A DNA stretch of 40,670 nt. Source: Woeseiaceae bacterium. Lineage in GTDB: Bacteria > Pseudomonadota > Gammaproteobacteria > Steroidobacterales > Woeseiaceae. The notes beneath the pieces were generated by a model, which was given only the letters and a program-made list of their open reading frames with translations, was not told the DNA's origin and searched no databases. Positions 15,307-22,342 of the stretch are shown here, piece by piece; position 1 is the first letter of the stretch; the number at the start of each line of letters is the position of its first letter. The position numbers and the translations under genes are program-made. The stretch covers positions 1-40,670 of the forward strand of contig JABDOQ010000020.1 in assembly GCA_013043165.1 (NCBI GenBank), written 5' to 3'.

Positions 15307-16053
15307 ATGTCCCATTCAGCGACGTCTCGAATTCAGGAACACATTGGCGATCCGGTATCGGATGCGCCGCCGGTCGGACGGGAAAAGCTGGAGGAGATCT
15401 TTCAGGATATCCAGGCGGACATGCGTTACGACCACGAGCTCAATGGTTGCCTGAACTGCGGTATCTGCACGGCGACCTGTCCGGCCGCTCATTATTACGA
15501 CTTCAGTCCGCGTGAGATCGTGCAGCTGCTCTGGACCGAGAACCTCGAAGGCATCTACGATGCCATGCAGGAGAAAATCTGGTCCTGTGCGCAGTGTTAC
15601 ACCTGTGCCGCGCGCTGCCCGTTTGGCAATTCGCCGGGCGGCCTCGTCATGCTCATGCGCGAGACGGCCATCAAGCACGGCATGGAATCCGCCAAGAACG
15701 TGCTGCGCCCGTTTAGCCGGGTGATGCTCAAGCTCATTTCAACGGGCAACCAGCTATCCCCCGATATGATTACCCCGGACGGCTTCGCCGACTGGGGCCC
15801 CAATGTCGCCAAGGTCGATGCTCCGCTGGAGCTGCTTCGCAAGGCGATCCCGATGCCCACGCTGCACACGACGAAAACCGCGTGGGAGGTCAATCTCAAG
15901 ACTTCCGTCGAGCTTTACACGATCTGGGAAGAAACCGGCGTGCTCGACAGTCTCGAGACCATAGACGAGAACCTGTTCGATGTAATCCTCGACATCATGG
16001 ATGAAAAGCGTGATGACTATGAGGATTGGCTCGACGATCAGGATGATGACTAG
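15307..16053 (+). CDS. hdrC1: sHdrC1, electron-transfer subunit with two [4Fe-4S] clusters
   Basis: HdrC-like subunit of 248 aa of the sulfur-oxidising heterodisulfide-reductase-like complex. Two classic cluster motifs are present: Cys48-Cys51-Cys54-Cys58 and Cys94-Cys97-Cys100-Cys104. The remainder is helical with an acidic C-terminus ending in several Asp residues. It is expected to shuttle electrons between HdrA and HdrB. Methanogen HdrC is smaller and works with HdrDE or HdrAB in methane formation, while this one belongs to the C1-B1-A-hyp-C2-B2 order diagnostic for sHdr. It is followed by hdrB1 after 23 bases, with GGAGA before that start. Confidence 0.92.
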   Translation: MSHSATSRIQEHIGDPVSDAPPVGREKLEEIFQDIQADMRYDHELNGCLNCGICTATCPAAHYYDFSPREIVQLLWTENLEGIYDAMQEKIWSCAQCYTCAARCPFGNSPGGLVMLMRETAIKHGMESAKNVLRPFSRVMLKLISTGNQLSPDMITPDGFADWGPNVAKVDAPLELLRKAIPMPTLHTTKTAWEVNLKTSVELYTIWEETGVLDSLETIDENLFDVILDIMDEKRDDYEDWLDDQDDD

Positions 16054-16076
16054 CTGATTGAGTTCAGGAGACAACG

Positions 16077-17486
16077 ATGACTACAGGTAGCGGAAACGGC
16101 AACGGCAAGCCGAGCTGCGGCGAGCGCTTTACCGGCCACGGCGAGGAATGGAAGGACGCGAACCTTTCGAAAGAAGATGCGCAGGTAGCGACCGTATGGG
16201 TCGAGCAGATCATCAACAAACGCTCGATGCTGACCAACAAGGACCGCGTCGAAGACGTGCGCGACATCATGTGGCAGCTCGAAAAAGAGGGCGAGATCGT
16301 CGTGCATCGCGTCGCAGACGATCAAAAGCCTGTGACTGTGAAGACGCTCTATGGTTGGGACAAAAAGATTCCGACTACGCGTCTCTGGCACCACAAGTCC
16401 TGCGGCCAGTGCGGCAATATTCCGGGTTACCCTGCGTCGCTACTGTGGCTCATGAACGAGATGGACATCGAGTATCTCGATGAGACCGACCAGACCTCGT
16501 GCACGGCCTGGAATTACCACGGTTCGGGCATTGGCAATCTCGAGAGCCTGGCGGCCGTGTTCCTGAGAAATTTCCACCAGGCCTATGTTGCGGCGAAAGC
16601 GCAGGGCCTGCCCGAGGGCTATTACTATCCGCTGGTTCACTGCGGCACGTCCTTCGGCAACTACAAGGAAGTGCGCGGCTACCTGCTGCAGTCCGCCAAG
16701 TTGCGCGAACGCGTAAAAACAATTCTCGGCAAACTCGGGCGACTCGTTGATGGCAAGTTGTTGATCCCCGAAGAAGTTGTGCATTACTCCGAGTGGGTTC
16801 ACGTCATGCGCGATGAAATCAAGAAGCACCAGGTCATCGATTGCAGTCACATCCGCGCGACCGTGCACCCGGCGTGCCACGTTTACAAGATGGTTCCCGA
16901 GGACGCGATTTATGACGACGATGTTCTCGAAGGCAATCGTGTGGCCGTTACGACCGGCGTACTCGAGACGCTGGGCACACAGGTTATCGACTACTCGACC
17001 TGGTATGACTGCTGCGGTTTCGGTTTCCGGCACATTATTTCGGAGCGCGAGTTCACGCGCTCGTTCGCGATCGATCGCAAGATCCGGGTCGCGGTGGAAG
17101 AAGCGCAGGCCGACATGATGATCGGTCACGACACCGGTTGTATCACGACGCTCGACAAGAACCAGTGGATTGGCGCGGCCGCCGGCAAGCCTGTTGATCT
17201 GCCAATTCTCGCGGACTGCCAGTTCGCCGCGCTGGTCTGCGGCGCGCACCCCTACAAGATCGTGCAGTCACACTGGCACGCTTCGTCAACCGAGACGTTG
17301 ATGGAGAAGCTCGGCATCGATTGGGAGAAGAAGAAAGCCGAGTTTGAGGCCTATTTGAAAGACGTGGAGGCCGGCCGGGGCGAGACGCTTTACGATCCGC
17401 GCCTGATGATCACATCCGGCCCGGGCTTCAAGCCCTTGATCCGCAAACAACCAAAAGACGCACAATTGAGCAAGGACAATGACTAA
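16077..17486 (+). CDS. hdrB1: sHdrB1, CCG-domain subunit
   Basis: HdrB-like subunit of 469 aa, expected to bind unusual iron-sulfur clusters through CCG domains and to be part of the catalytic core. The C-terminal CCG domain is recognisable: Cys267, the pair Cys312-Cys313 in DCCGFGF, then Cys355 and Cys381/Cys388. The N-terminal half is degenerate, with Cys109 and Cys112 (CGQC), Cys142 and Cys189 but no CCG pair. It is longer than the paired HdrB2 (310 aa), as usual for sHdrB1. The N-terminal 100 residues lack cysteines beyond Cys14. Its last eight bases overlap hdrA, so the two are translationally coupled. Confidence 0.9.
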   Translation: MTTGSGNGNGKPSCGERFTGHGEEWKDANLSKEDAQVATVWVEQIINKRSMLTNKDRVEDVRDIMWQLEKEGEIVVHRVADDQKPVTVKTLYGWDKKIPTTRLWHHKSCGQCGNIPGYPASLLWLMNEMDIEYLDETDQTSCTAWNYHGSGIGNLESLAAVFLRNFHQAYVAAKAQGLPEGYYYPLVHCGTSFGNYKEVRGYLLQSAKLRERVKTILGKLGRLVDGKLLIPEEVVHYSEWVHVMRDEIKKHQVIDCSHIRATVHPACHVYKMVPEDAIYDDDVLEGNRVAVTTGVLETLGTQVIDYSTWYDCCGFGFRHIISEREFTRSFAIDRKIRVAVEEAQADMMIGHDTGCITTLDKNQWIGAAAGKPVDLPILADCQFAALVCGAHPYKIVQSHWHASSTETLMEKLGIDWEKKKAEFEAYLKDVEAGRGETLYDPRLMITSGPGFKPLIRKQPKDAQLSKDND

Positions 17487-18525
17487 ACCAATCCTGATAT
17501 TGGGAGGCGGACCTGCGGGTCTGGCCGCGGCTCACAGCCTTGCCACGGTGGGCAAGAAATGCGTCATTGTTGAAAAGGAAGACAAACTCGGCGGTGCGCC
17601 GATTCTCTCGGGTTACGCCAAGCTTGTGCCGACCGGTGAGTGGGCGAAAGACGCGATTGGCGGCATGGTCGCGCGGGTCACGGACAACGCGCATGTGGGG
17701 ATTGAAACCGGCGCCACAGTCACGTCGTTTGACGGCAATCCCGGCGACTTCACCGCCGAACTGTCGAATGGCAGCAAAATCGAAGCCGAAGCCGCCATCC
17801 TCTGCAGCGGATTTACGCACTTCGACTCCGTTAACAAGCCCGAGTGGGGATTCGGCACGTACGAGGACGTCGTAACCACAACGCAGGTCGAACAAATGAT
17901 TTCGTCCGGCAACGGCGTGCGCTGCCCATCCGACGGCCGCAAGCCGGAACGCGTTGCTATCCTGCTGTGCGTCGGTTCACGTGATCGCCAGATCGGCCGC
18001 GAATGGTGTTCGAAAATCTGCTGTACCGTCTCGTCAAACCTGGCAATGGAGATTCGCGAGGAATTGCCGGACTGCCACGTCTACATTTATTACATGGACA
18101 TCCGTACGTTCGGCCTTTACGAGACCAAGTACTACTGGCGCAGCCAGGAGGAATTCAAGGTCAAGTACATCAAGGCGCGCATCGCCGAAGTGACGTCCGA
18201 CGGCGACAAGCTGATCGTCAAAGGTGAAGATACGCTCGTCAAGCGCCCGATCACTATTCCATTCGACATGGTCGTGCATGCGATCGGCATGGATCCCAAC
18301 GTAGATAATCCAACGCTGGCGCAGACCTTCGGAATCGACCTGGAAGAAAATGGTTTCGTCGATGTGGCTAACCGCTACGGTGCCATGGGGGAGACCTCTC
18401 GGCCCGGCGTATTCGTGGCCGGTGCGGCAACCGGACCTGAGACTATCGATGATTCGATCGCACAGGGTCACGGCACCGCGATGGCGGTTCTCTCCAGTCT
18501 CAAAGACTTCAGCAAGTCGGCCTGA
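17479..18525 (+). CDS. hdrA: sHdrA, FAD- and [4Fe-4S]-binding subunit
   Basis: HdrA-like flavoprotein of 348 aa, the hub of the sHdr complex. The FAD-binding dinucleotide fold opens the protein (GGGPAG around residues 9-14) and a second FAD strand (GVFVAGAATGP) is near the end. The cluster cysteines are Cys164, Cys177, Cys181 and Cys182 in the CVGSR...CSKICC segment typical of HdrA. It lacks the extra ferredoxin domains of methanogen HdrA, so flavin bifurcation like that of HdrABC-MvhAGD is unlikely. Sulfur oxidation by sHdr is thought to be NAD+-linked through LbpA. It overlaps hdrB1 by eight bases and is 12 bases from the next gene. Confidence 0.93.
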   Translation: MTKPILILGGGPAGLAAAHSLATVGKKCVIVEKEDKLGGAPILSGYAKLVPTGEWAKDAIGGMVARVTDNAHVGIETGATVTSFDGNPGDFTAELSNGSKIEAEAAILCSGFTHFDSVNKPEWGFGTYEDVVTTTQVEQMISSGNGVRCPSDGRKPERVAILLCVGSRDRQIGREWCSKICCTVSSNLAMEIREELPDCHVYIYYMDIRTFGLYETKYYWRSQEEFKVKYIKARIAEVTSDGDKLIVKGEDTLVKRPITIPFDMVVHAIGMDPNVDNPTLAQTFGIDLEENGFVDVANRYGAMGETSRPGVFVAGAATGPETIDDSIAQGHGTAMAVLSSLKDFSKSA

Positions 18526-18537
18526 GGCTGATCGACT

Positions 18538-19383
18538 ATGGCATCGAAGTCGGCACTGCTACCCCATGAGTTCGAGCGTCCGGTGCTGGATCTTTCAGGC
18601 GATGCGCTGCGCGCCGGATTGCAGATTATGATCCGCGGCAGTGAAGAGCATGGTGGAATCGAGCGTTATATCGACGCCGTCAAACTCAAGAGTAAAATGT
18701 TCAAGCAGGCGTTGGTGGAGAACGATATCGCCGAGCTCGACCTCGAGACATTCAAAGGGCTGTGCACGTTCATGGCCACCGTGCGGCGCAGAATCGGTGC
18801 ATGGTTGAACGAGGAACAGTTCGCCGAAATGCGGGCGGGTATCGTTGAGCTTTTCGCGGATGACGAGCACATTGACGTGCGCATTGCGCGGTTTTGCGAG
18901 CGTTTTCCGAATGACAAAAAGCATCGTTGGGTAAGAGACCTGGCGGTCGAGTTGCTGCACAACGCCGATCCGGAACGTGTGCCGATGATGAATCGCTGGA
19001 TCTGGGACGTCAAAGCCAACACCGGAGTGATTCGCGAGATCTGGCACGGTGACGATGTCGATCACATGACGCTCAAGGTCCCCGACAACTACGGGACCTA
19101 CGTGATGCTGCGCGAAGAGCTGAGCCAGTTTCTGAGTGATAACGGTTTCTTTCGCGATGTGCTCTTTTATGTCGATGTCCTGTGCGCGCAGATTTACGCG
19201 CAGTACATCTGCGAACAGGGTGGCAGCTACCTGCGCGTCGACTTCTCGGCGCCTGAAGATCCGATGCAGCATACGCGTCGCCTGCTGGGTCTCGACGGCG
19301 TGCAGCCGGGCAGCGGCAGAACGCGCCTGAAATCCATTGATGGTGTCGCGTTCGTCGTCGATGACAACCCGACGCTGAACTAG
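18538..19383 (+). CDS. Conserved sHdr-locus protein of unknown function (hyp)
   Basis: Protein of 281 aa in the slot between hdrA and hdrC2 that is always marked hyp in sHdr loci. It appears soluble and mostly helical, with no signal peptide, no transmembrane segment and no metal motif. Scattered cysteines (Cys76 and a few near residues 120 and 215-225) are not arranged as a cluster site. A Trp/Asn-rich central stretch (MMNRWIWDVKANTGVIREIW) and a run of charged residues look conserved-type. Its constant place inside the operon suggests that it is part of or assembles the complex, but nothing visible shows how. It starts 12 bases after hdrA and ends 12 bases before hdrC2. Confidence 0.82.
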   Translation: MASKSALLPHEFERPVLDLSGDALRAGLQIMIRGSEEHGGIERYIDAVKLKSKMFKQALVENDIAELDLETFKGLCTFMATVRRRIGAWLNEEQFAEMRAGIVELFADDEHIDVRIARFCERFPNDKKHRWVRDLAVELLHNADPERVPMMNRWIWDVKANTGVIREIWHGDDVDHMTLKVPDNYGTYVMLREELSQFLSDNGFFRDVLFYVDVLCAQIYAQYICEQGGSYLRVDFSAPEDPMQHTRRLLGLDGVQPGSGRTRLKSIDGVAFVVDDNPTLN

Positions 19384-19395
19384 ACGGAATAGCCA

Positions 19396-20163
19396 ATGCC
19401 AATTCATGAAAAATCGCTGATCCGCCCTGAGAATCTCGAGACTCACGACAATCTGGTCATCGACGGCGTTGACGTCTCCGGTCACTGGAGCACGTTCATC
19501 AAGACGCGCGTCGTCAGCGACTACAACGAGACGCTGCAGGAGGAAATCTCGGCGCTGCCGGGTGGCGAAGAGATTCACCGTTGCTGGCAATGCGGCTCTT
19601 GCACGAATGCCTGCACGGTCAACGAGGTCAATCCTGATTTCAACCCGCGCTACTGGATCTACCTGATTCGCATGGGCATGGAGTCGGAGCTGCTGCGCGA
19701 CAAGGACATCATCTGGCAGTGCGTGTCCTGCAACAAATGCACCTATGCGTGTCCGCGCGACGTGTTTCCTGAAGGCGTCATGAAAGCAACGGCGCACTGG
19801 CTGGAGAGAAAAGGCCATACGCCGAAATCGCCGTCGACACACTTCGACGAAGTGTTTACGGAACAGGTCCTCAAGACCGGCAAAATCGAGGAAAGCCGCA
19901 CAATGCGCCGATTCTTCGCACGTACGAAGCAGAAATTGCTACAGCCCTGGATGATCGAGATGGTCAAGCAAATGATCAACGGCTTGCCCGTTGGCATGCT
20001 GACCCGCATGGGACTTGCGACCCTGATTGCCCCGCGCACCAGCGACTGGTCGAAAGCGTCGGCCGCGATGCAGGAATACATTGACGAACAGCATGAAAAA
20101 CAGGAGCAGGCGCTGAGCCTTGCCGAGCTGGTCGAAACCGCGAAGAACGATGTCGCCGCCTGA
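19396..20163 (+). CDS. hdrC2: sHdrC2, electron-transfer subunit with two [4Fe-4S] clusters
   Basis: Second HdrC-like subunit, 255 aa. Cluster motifs are Cys63-Cys66-Cys69-Cys73 (CWQCGSCTNAC) and Cys109-Cys112-Cys115-Cys119 (CVSCNKCTYACP). The first motif ends in CT instead of the usual CP. A C-terminal amphipathic segment around residues 175-215 (MVKQMINGLPVGMLTRMG) could contact a partner or the membrane surface. It forms a pair with hdrB2, starting 16 bases before it. In the sHdr model the C1B1 and C2B2 pairs sit on either side of HdrA. Confidence 0.92.
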   Translation: MPIHEKSLIRPENLETHDNLVIDGVDVSGHWSTFIKTRVVSDYNETLQEEISALPGGEEIHRCWQCGSCTNACTVNEVNPDFNPRYWIYLIRMGMESELLRDKDIIWQCVSCNKCTYACPRDVFPEGVMKATAHWLERKGHTPKSPSTHFDEVFTEQVLKTGKIEESRTMRRFFARTKQKLLQPWMIEMVKQMINGLPVGMLTRMGLATLIAPRTSDWSKASAAMQEYIDEQHEKQEQALSLAELVETAKNDVAA

Positions 20164-20179
20164 CAAGGACTCCTGATTT

Positions 20180-21112
20180 ATGACGACGAAAGACAAATAC
20201 AAGAAAGTCGCTTACTACCCGGGCTGTGCGCTCGAAGGCAGCGGACATTCCTATAATCGTTCGACCAAGGCCGTCGGCAAGGCGCTCGGGCTCGACCTGG
20301 TCGAGGTCAAGAACTGGAACTGCTGCGGTGCAATGGAAGTCAAGAACGTCGACCCGAAGCTGCAGACCTATTTGTCGTCGCGCGTGATGTCGGTCGCGGC
20401 AAACGAGATGGACATGGACGTTGTCATGGCACCCTGCAACGGCTGCTACCACAACCTCAAGAAAGCAGAGTACGACCTCAAGAATGACAGCGAGTCGGTG
20501 GCCGTGGTCGACCGCCTGTCGAAGAAAGCGGGACACAAGACCTACGAATCCGGCCAGGTGGAGACCATTCACGCACTCGACTGGATCAAGGACACGATTG
20601 GTGAAGAGGGACTGGCGGCGCGCGTCAAGAATTCGCTGAGTGGATTGAAGATCGCCAACTACTACGGCTGCATGTACACGCGGCCACGGCACATCTTCCC
20701 GGAAAAGGACAAGGGTCCCGGCAGTGAGTCGACCTCCAAACCGCATTTCATGGACGACCTGCTTGCGGCAGCGGGCGCCGAGAACGTGGACTTTCCGCTA
20801 AAAACGGCCTGCTGCGGTGGTGCTCACACGCTGTCCGACAGCGATATTTCGACCAAGCTGGTTCTGAATATCCTGAAGACGGCCAAGCTCGCGGGTGCAG
20901 ACGTTATTGCGACCGAATGCCCCACCTGTCATTCGGGTCTCGAGATGCACCAGATCCGTGCCGAGAAGACGCTTGGCGAAAAAGTCGATATCAAGATCCT
21001 GTATTTCACGCAGCTGCTCGGCATGGCGCTCGGGCTCAAAGCGAAGAAAGTCGGCGTGCACGAGAATATTTCCGACTCGATTAAGTTCCTCAAGGCAAAG
21101 GGCCTGGGATGA
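20180..21112 (+). CDS. hdrB2: sHdrB2, CCG-domain subunit with two complete cluster sites
   Basis: HdrB-like subunit of 310 aa with two CCG domains. The first is Cys16, Cys48-Cys49, Cys86 and Cys89, with 31 and 36 residues between, exactly the classic spacing for non-cubane [4Fe-4S] clusters in HdrB. The second is Cys164, Cys211-Cys212, Cys247 and Cys250. This is the subunit expected to handle the sulfur substrate or lipoyl persulfide. Its stop overlaps the next gene's ATG (ATGA), so a small cysteine protein is coupled to it. Confidence 0.94.
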   Translation: MTTKDKYKKVAYYPGCALEGSGHSYNRSTKAVGKALGLDLVEVKNWNCCGAMEVKNVDPKLQTYLSSRVMSVAANEMDMDVVMAPCNGCYHNLKKAEYDLKNDSESVAVVDRLSKKAGHKTYESGQVETIHALDWIKDTIGEEGLAARVKNSLSGLKIANYYGCMYTRPRHIFPEKDKGPGSESTSKPHFMDDLLAAAGAENVDFPLKTACCGGAHTLSDSDISTKLVLNILKTAKLAGADVIATECPTCHSGLEMHQIRAEKTLGEKVDIKILYFTQLLGMALGLKAKKVGVHENISDSIKFLKAKGLG

Positions 21113-21537
21113 GGTCGCTTACCGAGCTCGAGACCGTGTTCGAATCCCCGCCGGCGGCAGGCGACCCCGAAGCGGCAGCGGCCGAATTACTGCAGGCGAG
21201 CGAGGAGATTCTCGAGCACTGGATAACGGCTCGCGGCGACGTTCCAGGCAGCGACAAGCGGGAGGGCTTTCGACTGCTCGCGCTGCACCGGCAGGGTGCG
21301 AAAGGCGACCCCAGCTTCAACGCCTGCCGCGAGACCTGCCGGGAAATCGCCTACCACTACAATCTCGTGACAATGCGAGACGAATATTCGGATATTACGG
21401 ATCGCTTGAGCATGATGGCAATGATATCCAGACACTTGTTTTTATTCATCAGCGGCAAGATGCAGGTCGCCGAACTTGGCGAATTCTGCTGTTCGGCCAA
21501 GCCGATCCGCGCCGCTGACGGCGCTACAACTACGTAA
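21109..21537 (+). CDS. Small four-cysteine protein between hdrB2 and lbpA, function unknown
   Basis: Helical, soluble protein of 142 aa that I do not recognise. It overlaps hdrB2 by four bases (ATGA) and ends 14 bases before lbpA. Cysteines are Cys73 and Cys77 (a CxxxC on a helix) and the adjacent pair Cys127-Cys128 in FCCSAKP near the C-terminus. The Cys-Cys pair resembles the arrangement in DsrE3C, but the rest does not look like DsrE. The N-terminal 45 residues are acidic and Ala-rich. The coupling implies a role with HdrB2 or LbpA: sulfur transfer, cluster insertion or a regulatory subunit are all possible. No signal peptide or membrane segment is present; a short hydrophobic stretch SMMAMISRHLFLFISG is likely a buried helix. 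Confidence 0.8.
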   Translation: MRSLTELETVFESPPAAGDPEAAAAELLQASEEILEHWITARGDVPGSDKREGFRLLALHRQGAKGDPSFNACRETCREIAYHYNLVTMRDEYSDITDRLSMMAMISRHLFLFISGKMQVAELGEFCCSAKPIRAADGATTT

Positions 21538-21551
21538 AAAGGAAGACTGAA

Positions 21552-21992
21552 ATGCCAACGGTACGCGGATGCAATCTGCCCGATGACCTTCTCTACGATG
21601 TCGACAACCACATCTGGTTTACCGAAATGGGAGACGGTAACGTCAAGATCGGCATGACGGCCGTCGCTACCGCAATGGCCGGCAAACTCGTCGCCTTTAC
21701 GCCGAAGCGCGTGGGTCGAGCCGTCAGAGCGGGAAAATCCTGCGGCACGCTGGAGTCCGGCAAATGGGTCGGTCCCGCGAAATCTCTGGCTGGCGGCGAG
21801 GTTGTTGCGGTAAACGACGACATGGTCAACGAGCCGAGCACTGCCAACGACGATCCGTATGAAAAGGGCTGGCTGCTGATATTGAAGCCGGATGACTGGG
21901 ATTCGGTGAAGGTGTCGCTGGTTGTCGGCAGCGACGTAACAGCGGCCTACGAAGCCAAGATGGACTCCGAGGGCTTTGGTGGCTGCGAATGA
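21552..21992 (+). CDS. lbpA: LbpA, lipoate-binding protein of the sHdr pathway
   Basis: GcvH-like single-domain lipoyl protein of 146 aa that serves sHdr and not glycine cleavage. The acceptor is predicted to be Lys71 in the TLESGKWVGP turn, which replaces the ESVKA pattern common in GcvH. Other family elements are the strand IGMTAVATAMAGKLVAF and the WLLILKPDDWD segment. Cysteines at positions 7, 64 and 145 are additional to GcvH. Lipoylation should be made by the ligase and LipS pair at 10631-14052. The start follows AAAAGGAAGACTGAA, a good ribosome site. Its stop overlaps the regulator gene start. Confidence 0.93.
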   Translation: MPTVRGCNLPDDLLYDVDNHIWFTEMGDGNVKIGMTAVATAMAGKLVAFTPKRVGRAVRAGKSCGTLESGKWVGPAKSLAGGEVVAVNDDMVNEPSTANDDPYEKGWLLILKPDDWDSVKVSLVVGSDVTAAYEAKMDSEGFGGCE

Positions 21993-22342
21993 TGATGAAT
22001 GCTGCAAAGACCGACGTTGCCAACAACGTTGCGGAACTGGCCGAGCTGCACGATATGGCGGCACACGCCGTCGAGCTGCTCAAGGCGATGGCGAACGAAT
22101 GGCGGCTCATGATCCTGTGTCAGCTGTCCGAAGGCGAAAAAACAGTTAGCGAATTACAGGACATTCTGGGCCTGAGCCAGTCGGCGCTGTCTCAGCATCT
22201 TGCCGTGCTGCGGCGCGAGAGAATTGTACGGTCGAGAAAAGAGGCACAGTCGGTAAGCTATTCGCTGTCCGGCGACGACGCGACCAAGGTCATGCGAACC
22301 CTACACGAAGTATTCTGCACAACGCAGGGAGAAAAACGATGA
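21989..22342 (+). CDS. shdrR: ArsR-family sulfane-sulfur sensor repressor (sHdrR-like)
   Basis: ArsR-type winged helix repressor of 117 aa with the recognition helix around residues 55-80 (VSELQDILGLSQSALSQHLAVLRR, shown by its parts VSELQDIL and QSALSQHL). Cys44 and Cys110 are 66 residues apart. The same spacing occurs in the persulfide/polysulfide sensors SqrR (Cys41/Cys107), BigR (Cys42/Cys108) and sHdrR (Cys50/Cys116), which form a sulfur bridge and release DNA when sulfane sulfur is present. The metal-binding motif of ArsR (CVC) is absent. It overlaps lbpA (ATGA) and fadL (ATGA), so it is probably autoregulated with the operon. Three ATG codons in a row leave the exact start uncertain by two residues. 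Confidence 0.87.
   Translation: MMMNAAKTDVANNVAELAELHDMAAHAVELLKAMANEWRLMILCQLSEGEKTVSELQDILGLSQSALSQHLAVLRRERIVRSRKEAQSVSYSLSGDDATKVMRTLHEVFCTTQGEKR

Noticed and set aside
14911-21112. Methanogen-type heterodisulfide reductase for anaerobic energy metabolism
   Set aside because: The C1-B1-A-hyp-C2-B2 order with dsrE3C, lbpA and lipoate genes is the sHdr sulfur-oxidation type; HdrA lacks the extra ferredoxin domains and no mvh or frh genes are seen.
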